Assembly (NCBI GenBank): GCA_002327315.1
Contig: DCVI01000119.1
Coordinates: forward strand, 1-28,262
DNA: 28,262 nt
Reading direction: 5' to 3'
Source: Syntrophaceae bacterium UBA2192
GTDB lineage: Bacteria > Desulfobacterota > Syntrophia > Syntrophales > UBA2192
Shown one piece after another: positions 23,702 through 28,262 of this stretch (positions are counted from its first letter, which is position 1; each line of letters begins with the position of its first letter). Below the pieces are notes generated by a model. That model had not been told where the DNA came from. It did not search any database and worked only from the letters and a program-made list of their open reading frames with translations. A program made the translations under genes and the position numbers.

Positions 23702-23893
23702 ACGTTACATTTTTAGCTGCCTTGGCCGCTCCAAGCCGCTTCCGTCAGACTGTACCGCGGCACTTCCTTTTTTCAGCCACCATTTCGTTAATCGGTTTTC
23801 CCTCTCGTTTCCACTGCCGCCAGGATGGTTCATCAGGCCGCGTTTCCCGGTTCACTCCCCGATTCACATCGATCCACCGGAAAGGAGGATGTT

Positions 23894-24514
23894 ATGCGAA
23901 GGACAATCATTGTCTTGCTGGCGTTGACTGCCGCTACGTTGATCGGCGCCTGCTGCGTGCCCGGACCCGTGACGAGCCTTCCCGTCGCGCTGCATCCCCA
24001 GGAGACGGGCATGTGGTGCTGGGCGGCCAGCGGCCAGATGGTGATGCACTACCTGGGAAACAATGTGGCCCAGTGCACCCAGGCCAACAACCGCTTCAGC
24101 AGGACGGACTGTTGCAACATCGACCTCTGTCCGCCACCCACGGAGCCTGCCCCTGCCTGGCCGAACCCCTGCAATTGTGTCTGCGGCGGGTGGCCGGAGT
24201 TCGACAAGTACGGATTCACCTTTGACAGGACGAGCAACGCACCGCTCAGCTGGGGCGATCTCAAGGAACAGCTCTCCGACGACTCCTATTGCAAGAGGAA
24301 ACCTTTCGCATTCTCATGGCACTGGCCCGGGGGCGGCGGCCACATGATGGTTGTCAAGGGCTACGTGGAGCTTGCGGTCGGGAGGTTCGTCGTGATGCTC
24401 GACCCCTGGTCTCCCTGCGTGGGGGATGAGCGGATCATCACCTACGACTACTATGTCGAGAGTGCGGGGCACCACACTCACTGGGACGATTACTACAATG
24501 TCACAAGGAGGTAG
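23894..24514 (+). CDS. Papain-like cysteine protease lipoprotein (C70/AvrRpt2-like)
   Basis: 206 residues from ATG 23894, with AAAGGAGG (23881-23888) at ideal distance. The signal peptide ends in a lipobox LIGAC (Cys20), so the protein is probably a lipid-anchored envelope protein. The catalytic region QETGMWCWAASGQMVMHYL (36-54) contains nucleophile Cys42 in the MWCWAA context typical of C70/C39-like papain folds. GGGGHMMVVKGY gives His150 and VMLDPW gives Asp170, completing a Cys-His-Asp triad. Nine further cysteines, several in the insertion 61-97 (CC, CNCVC), suggest disulfides. Substrate unknown. The stop is five bases before the next gene, so the two are coupled. Confidence 0.8.
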   Translation: MRRTIIVLLALTAATLIGACCVPGPVTSLPVALHPQETGMWCWAASGQMVMHYLGNNVAQCTQANNRFSRTDCCNIDLCPPPTEPAPAWPNPCNCVCGGWPEFDKYGFTFDRTSNAPLSWGDLKEQLSDDSYCKRKPFAFSWHWPGGGGHMMVVKGYVELAVGRFVVMLDPWSPCVGDERIITYDYYVESAGHHTHWDDYYNVTRR

Positions 24515-24519
24515 AGACC

Positions 24520-25149
24520 ATGAGAAGCATGCTTGCCATGATATTTGCCGTGTTGCTGTTGACCGCGACGGCGATTGCCCAGCCACCGCCGGGGCAGCTC
24601 GAGCGAGGGGCTTCCGAGTCGCTGGTCGCCTTCAAGGCCCTTGTGACAGCAAAACAGAATTATAAGGAGATGGGCTTCGAGTCCATGGCCGAGCTGGACC
24701 GGATGTCTCCGGGGATCCCGATGCAGGTCTTCATGGTGCCCCTCGATCGGCTGCAGGGCTATCAAGGCGGGATGGCGCCCGAACCCCTGCTCGTCGACAC
24801 GAAACATGCCCTCTATCCCATCCTCGTCGATGCGCAGGCGCGCTCGTCCATCATGATGAGCGAGGTTCAGGGAAGCTGGAAGGCGGTATCGTTCGGGAGC
24901 CCCAGGATGATCCGCATGCTCTCTGCGGCAAGGGGCAATGTCGCCTCCGGTGCCGGCGTCCCTCTCTCATCCATCTTCCTGATCGAGGTCCCGGCACTCA
25001 ACCTTTATCTGCTCGGCTACCAGGTTGCAGGAGTGACCAGGGCTGCGGGGGTGAAGGAAGACGGGAGCACAACGCCTATCCGGCCGCTGTCCGCGGTGTT
25101 TGCGGATCTCGTTCCCTATACCAAGGCCCATGACGGCCTGCCGCGCTGA
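24520..25149 (+). CDS. Exported protein of unknown function, partner of the cysteine protease
   Basis: 209 residues. An N-terminal signal peptide MRSMLAMIFAVLLLTATAIA (1-20) precedes QPPPGQ, a good signal-peptidase I site, so the protein is probably periplasmic or secreted. I recognise no domain. The mature part is a mixed alpha/beta-looking sequence without cysteines; the segments RMSPGIPMQVFMVPLDRLQGY and SSIFLIEVPALNLYLLGYQVAG are the most distinctive. AAGGAGG overlaps the end of the protease gene and the gap is five bases, so the two are made together. It could be a substrate, inhibitor or activator of the protease; nothing in the sequence decides this. A strong terminator follows. Confidence 0.75.
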   Translation: MRSMLAMIFAVLLLTATAIAQPPPGQLERGASESLVAFKALVTAKQNYKEMGFESMAELDRMSPGIPMQVFMVPLDRLQGYQGGMAPEPLLVDTKHALYPILVDAQARSSIMMSEVQGSWKAVSFGSPRMIRMLSAARGNVASGAGVPLSSIFLIEVPALNLYLLGYQVAGVTRAAGVKEDGSTTPIRPLSAVFADLVPYTKAHDGLPR

Positions 25150-25203
25150 GGCATCAAGGTGCGGGGCTGCGGGCGAATCCCTGCCTGCAGTCGATGAAGC
25201 AAC

Positions 25204-25240
25204 GAGGCCCCGTCCGCATCCGGACGGGGCCTCTGTTTTG
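25204..25240 (+). terminator. Strong Rho-independent terminator
   Basis: Perfect 12-base stem GAGGCCCCGTCC (25204-25215) with GGACGGGGCCTC (25222-25233), 6-base loop, followed by tgttttgatt. It ends the protease/partner operon. Confidence 0.92.
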
Positions 25241-25262
25241 ATTAAGCTTGTCTGTGTTTCTT

Positions 25263-25297
25263 CCCCTATACCCTATTCCCCATACCCGGTACCCTTC
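25263..25297. repeat. Heptamer tandem array (CCCCTAT-type) abutting a stop codon
   Basis: Five heptamers in register: CCCCTAT, ACCCTAT, TCCCCAT, ACCCGGT, ACCCTTC. The array stops one base before the stop codon (25299-25301) of the minus-strand molybdopterin gene, the same placement as the array at 17711-17738. Confidence 0.7.
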
Positions 25298-25298
25298 T

Positions 25299-27377
25299 TC
25301 ATGCCTTGCTGACTTTGCAGGGAAGTCCCTTTAAGTTCGGTGTCCCGTACTCTTTCCCGAGCTTGCCGACCGACGTGAGCATGTTGAAGTTCGACGTCTG
25401 CCAGTCGTACTGGGTCTCCGGCGAGCCCTCGGGGAACCACCAGCCGTGGGCGGCGCACAAAACGCGGGGATCGAGCGCGTCGGTGAAATAGGCCACCTGG
25501 GTGATCTTCCCGTAGGGGGTCTCGATGAGGACCTTGTCGCCCTCGCCGATGCCGAACCTGCCTGCCGTATCCGGATGGATCTCCAGCCTCGGGTCGGGGT
25601 TGAGCTTCCGCAGTTTCTCGATCCAGCGGTACGAAGAATGAAGGAAGTAGCGGCTCTTGGCGCTCGTGAGGACGAGCGGGTATGCCGCGTCCTCCGTCTC
25701 GGGCAGGCCCTTGTAAACGGGAAGCGGCGAGAGCTTGAACTTCTCGGCCGTGCTGAGGCGCAGCTCGACCTTGGTCGTCGGTGTCGAGAAGCCCTTCTCC
25801 TCGTATTTCTTGAACCGCTCGGGCCCCTTCAGGTAGCCTTTTTCGCAGAACTGGGCATAGGTGAGGCCCGCGGGCTTCACCACATCCTCGGCGAACTCGT
25901 CGAAGTTCTCTTTCCAGAGCTCCTTCGGCGTCATGAGCTTGCCCAGCTCGTTCATGATCTTGATGTCGGGCCAGCACTCATCGGGCGGTTCCACCACCTT
26001 GGGCCGGGCCAGGATGTAGCCGTGGCCGATCCCGATGTGGCCGATGTCGTTGAACTCGAACTGGGTTGCGGCGGGCAACACCACGTCGGCCATGGCCGCC
26101 GTGGGTGTCATGAAAATATCGGCGACGGCGAGGAAGTCGAGCTTCATGAAAGCCTCGTAGGTCAGCCGGCTGTCGGCGTAGGAGAGCATCGGGTTGCAGC
26201 ACATCATGTAGGCCCCGCGGATGGGGTAGGGGACGTCCTCGAGGATCGCCTTGCGGAAAAAGGCCGGTGCGTTCGTCATGAGGCGCGGGATGATGCCGTG
26301 GGAGTTTCCGATCATCTCTTTGCGCTTGTCGGGGATGAGATCGGCCCGGACCAGGGGCGCCAGGCCCAGCATCTTGGGGTCCCGGGGGTCGACGTTTCCG
26401 CCGGGGATATCGAGGTTCCCGGTGATCGCCATGAGGCAGATCAGGGCCCGCGTCGTCTCGAAGGTCTGCGTGTTGTGCTCGATGGGGTTTCCCCACTGGA
26501 TCGCCGCGGGCTTTGCCGCAGCGTAGGCCCGGGCGGCCTGGCGGATCAAATCGGCCGGCACCCAGGTGATCTCGGAGACCTTCTCGGGGGTATAGGATTT
26601 TACATGGGCGGCCAGCTCGTCGAAGCCGTGGGCCCACTTCTCGACGAACTCCTTGTCATAGAGGCCTTCCCCGATGATGACGTTGAGAAACCCCAGGGCG
26701 AGCGCCGAGTCCGTGCCCGGCCGCAGCTGGAGCCAGTGTTTCGCCTTCTTGGCGAGATCGATCCGCCGCGGGTCGATGACGATGATCTCCGTGCCGTCCT
26801 TGATCTGCTTCATCAGCATGCTGCAGATCTCGCCTTCCTCGTTGGTGGAGGTGATGTTGCTCCCCCAGAGGACAACGAGTTTGCTCGCGTGGTGCAGGTC
26901 CGCCACGGGGTAGAATCCGCAGGTGTGGACGCCCGTGATTTCCCGGGGCGCGTGGCAGACGTCCTGCGAGGCGATGATGTTGGGAGAGCCGAACAGATTG
27001 GCCAGGCGGATCTGGATAAAGTGGTCGAGCCCCTTGGGCATGCCCACGCCGAAGGCGACGCCCTTGGCGCCGTACTGTTCCTTTACCTTCAGCAGACCCT
27101 CGGCCACCGTCTTCAGGGCCTCATCCCAGGGGATCCGTTTCCATTTGCCTTCGCCGCGGCCGTCCACGCGCTTCAGCGGGTAACGAAGCCTCTCCGGGTG
27201 GTTGAGCTTGTCCGCCGAGGCCAGCCCCTTGATGCAGGTGTAGCCCTTGCTGAGAAAGCCCGTCGGATCACCCTTGATCTTGACGATCTTGTTGTCCTGA
27301 ACCCCCACCAGGAGCGTGCAGCCCCCGTGGTCCATACGTGCGCAGTGTGTCTTTACCCACCGGATGTCTTCTGCCAT
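25299..27377 (-). CDS. Molybdopterin (Mo/W-bisPGD) oxidoreductase family protein, acetylene-hydratase-like
   Basis: 692 residues from ATG 27377 (GAGGG five bases upstream). It has the DMSO-reductase-family layout: N-terminal cluster domain, YPLKRVDGRGEGKWKRIPW, and VIDPRR for cofactor binding. The late segments ADVVLPAAT, YPLVLTSAKSRYF and GEGDKVLIETPYG follow in order. Cys141 in QDVCHAPREITGVHT is the expected Mo/W ligand. The overall sequence, for example NVIIGEGLYDKEFVEKWAHGF, is closest from memory to acetylene hydratase and similar single-subunit enzymes. The cluster motif is unusual: C12-A-R-M-D-H-G-G-C20 and later C48, so only three of four cysteines are present. There is no Tat signal and no electron-transfer subunit beside it, so it is probably a cytoplasmic soluble enzyme. 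Substrate unknown. Confidence 0.92.
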   Translation of the reverse strand: MAEDIRWVKTHCARMDHGGCTLLVGVQDNKIVKIKGDPTGFLSKGYTCIKGLASADKLNHPERLRYPLKRVDGRGEGKWKRIPWDEALKTVAEGLLKVKEQYGAKGVAFGVGMPKGLDHFIQIRLANLFGSPNIIASQDVCHAPREITGVHTCGFYPVADLHHASKLVVLWGSNITSTNEEGEICSMLMKQIKDGTEIIVIDPRRIDLAKKAKHWLQLRPGTDSALALGFLNVIIGEGLYDKEFVEKWAHGFDELAAHVKSYTPEKVSEITWVPADLIRQAARAYAAAKPAAIQWGNPIEHNTQTFETTRALICLMAITGNLDIPGGNVDPRDPKMLGLAPLVRADLIPDKRKEMIGNSHGIIPRLMTNAPAFFRKAILEDVPYPIRGAYMMCCNPMLSYADSRLTYEAFMKLDFLAVADIFMTPTAAMADVVLPAATQFEFNDIGHIGIGHGYILARPKVVEPPDECWPDIKIMNELGKLMTPKELWKENFDEFAEDVVKPAGLTYAQFCEKGYLKGPERFKKYEEKGFSTPTTKVELRLSTAEKFKLSPLPVYKGLPETEDAAYPLVLTSAKSRYFLHSSYRWIEKLRKLNPDPRLEIHPDTAGRFGIGEGDKVLIETPYGKITQVAYFTDALDPRVLCAAHGWWFPEGSPETQYDWQTSNFNMLTSVGKLGKEYGTPNLKGLPCKVSKA

Positions 27378-27524
27378 ATAAACCCTCTCTCCCTTCGGTC
27401 TTCTCCTGCATGCAGCGTTGAGCCGCGGACGGAGGAACCATACATCATTTGAAAACAGGCTGCAAAACCTTATTTCTTGCCGGTCCGGCGAGACTTGAGG
27501 GGATAGCCGCCGAGTTCCACTATG

Positions 27525-27540
27525 TGGCACGGATTGTGCT
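27525..27540 (+). promoter_or_regulatory. Sigma-54 promoter of the Cache protein gene
   Basis: TGGCACGGATTGTGCT matches TGGCACG-N4-TTGCW with one change (GTGC for TTGC) and keeps the obligatory ten bases between GG and GC. Predicted start near 27551, leader about 62 bases. The TGGATA/TATCCA activator site seen at 20.4 kb is absent here, so a different activator may be used. Confidence 0.75.
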
Positions 27541-27612
27541 AATGCATTTTTGTGTCACATTTATTGGGACGCTTCCTGATTGACAGCCATAACTCTCCCT
27601 GGAGGTAGATCG

Positions 27613-28065
27613 ATGAAGAAAGTACTCATGATCACGTTCGCGGTTTGTTTTGTTTTCGGGCTTGCACTTGCCTCTGGCGCCGCAGCGTCCCAGAAGGATG
27701 CGAAGGCGCTCGTTGAGAAGGCCGCCGCCTTTGTGAAGGCCAACGGCAAGGATGCTACGCTCAAGGAGATCAATCTTGCCAAAGGCCAGTTCGACAAGGG
27801 CGAGCTTTACGTGTTTGCCTATGACATGAGCGGCAAAATCATCGCCCATCCGAAGAACCCGAAGCTCATCGGTAAGGATCTCCTCAATGTCCCCGATCCG
27901 GACGGCAAACTTTTCCGCAAGGAAATCGTCGACGTAGCCAAGACGAAAGGCACCGGCTGGGTGGACTACAGATACACGAACCCGGAGACCAAGAAGATCG
28001 AAGCAAAGACCACCTACGTCGTCAAGGTGGGTGATGTGATATTGTGCTGCGGCACCTACAAGTAA
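27613..28065 (+). CDS. Small periplasmic single-Cache-domain protein
   Basis: 150 residues from ATG 27613 (GGAGG upstream). A signal peptide (about 1-25, MKKVLMITFAVCFVFGLALA...) exports it. The remaining 125 residues form one Cache_2-type domain: a helix region AKALVEKAAAFVKANGKDAT, the core ELYVFAYDMSGKIIAHPKNPKLIG, then GWVDYRYTNPETKK and TTYVVKVGDVILCCGTYK. Cache domains usually sit in chemoreceptors or kinases and bind small acids or amines. Here the domain stands alone, so it may be a soluble ligand-binding partner of a membrane sensor. Its sigma-54 promoter and terminator show an independent, regulated unit. Confidence 0.88.
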   Translation: MKKVLMITFAVCFVFGLALASGAAASQKDAKALVEKAAAFVKANGKDATLKEINLAKGQFDKGELYVFAYDMSGKIIAHPKNPKLIGKDLLNVPDPDGKLFRKEIVDVAKTKGTGWVDYRYTNPETKKIEAKTTYVVKVGDVILCCGTYK

Positions 28066-28073
28066 ACGATACG

Positions 28074-28115
28074 GGACCGGCCGGGTATGATGTCCCGGCC
28101 GGTCCTTCTTTCTTC
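28074..28115 (+). terminator. Strong Rho-independent terminator
   Basis: Perfect 12-base stem GGACCGGCCGGG (28074-28085) with CCCGGCCGGTCC (28094-28105), 8-base loop, followed by ttctttcttctt. It ends the Cache gene transcript. Confidence 0.9.
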
Positions 28116-28175
28116 TTCCCGCAGAAATCGCGTTCTATGCCATAGCTGCGCGATCCGCCGTCCTGCCTGAAACCC

Positions 28176-28262
28176 TCATGCGGTCTTGCCTTTCTTTCCC
28201 GTCACATAACTTCGAAGGGCCCTCTGGAACGCCCGCGCCGCAAACAGCGCACAGTGGTGATC
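28176..28262 (-). CDS. C-terminal end of a NifU/IscU-type iron-sulfur scaffold protein (partial)
   Basis: The minus strand is open from the window edge for 28 codons to a TGA (28176-28178). It reads HHCALFAARAFQRALRSY near the start, which matches the IscU/NifU C-terminal pattern K-x-H-C-S-x-L-A-x-x-A-x-x-x-A-x-x-x-Y, in which the cysteine is the third cluster-assembly ligand. Only the tail is in the window, so the identification rests on this short match. The Cache gene terminator lies between it and the upstream gene; the two converge. Confidence 0.5.
   Translation of the reverse strand, partial: DHHCALFAARAFQRALRSYVTGKKGKTA

Noticed and set aside
25446..27452. A 668-codon plus-strand open frame opposite the molybdopterin gene
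   Set aside because: Antisense shadow. The minus strand shows all family motifs, and the plus frame has the low-complexity Asp/Gly/Arg/Leu look of reversed GC-rich coding DNA.

Overview
The window is about 28 kb of fairly GC-rich bacterial chromosome with dense coding. The gene content points to a Gram-negative anaerobe, probably Desulfobacterota/'deltaproteobacteria' (inference). It has a sigma-54 two-component circuit, a lone acetylene-hydratase-like molybdopterin enzyme, a VKOR-DsbA fusion, a stand-alone periplasmic Cache protein and many short-period degenerate tandem repeats in the spacers. There are no rRNA genes, no recognisable tRNA genes, no CRISPR array and no intact insertion sequence.

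Layout. 1-894: the 3' end of a [4Fe-4S] protein gene, then a minus-strand fumarylacetoacetate-hydrolase-family gene. 998-7232: a plus-strand block with uvrB (strong sigma-70 promoter, almost no leader), uvrC, a patatin-like lipase and an MFS transporter. 7233-8057: an AT-richer spacer of about 0.8 kb holding a decayed or unrecognised minus-strand frame. 8058-17463: a plus-strand carbohydrate cluster with a 2-hydroxyacid dehydrogenase, class II aldolase, FGGY kinase, Tat-exported solute-binding protein, two CUT1-type permeases, a MalK-type ATPase and an aldo/keto reductase. 17740-19346: a minus-strand pair, a SAM methyltransferase followed by a VKOR-thioredoxin fusion.

19668-23640: a ZraP/Spy-like periplasmic protein divergent from a ZraS/ZraR-like histidine kinase and sigma-54 activator. 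The zraP-like gene has a consensus -24/-12 promoter and two palindromic sites one helical phase apart at about -121 and -153. 23672-25240: a perfect sigma-70 promoter, a papain-like (C70/AvrRpt2-type) cysteine-protease lipoprotein, an exported partner of unknown function and a strong terminator. 25299-27377: a minus-strand molybdopterin enzyme. 27525-28105: a second sigma-54 promoter, a small periplasmic Cache protein and a terminator. 28176-28262: the 3' end of what looks like a NifU/IscU-type scaffold gene.

How the genes fit together. The best supported circuit is the envelope-stress module at 19.6-23.6 kb: a membrane sensor kinase and its NtrC-family activator probably switch on the divergent metal-binding or chaperone-like protein through the two upstream sites. 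The carbohydrate cluster looks like one uptake-and-breakdown unit (import, oxidation/reduction, phosphorylation, aldol cleavage), but its substrate cannot be read from sequence. Candidates for undescribed biology are the protease plus exported partner, the Mo enzyme with an altered cluster motif, and the 7-8 bp tandem repeats, which in one case run into the end of uvrB.
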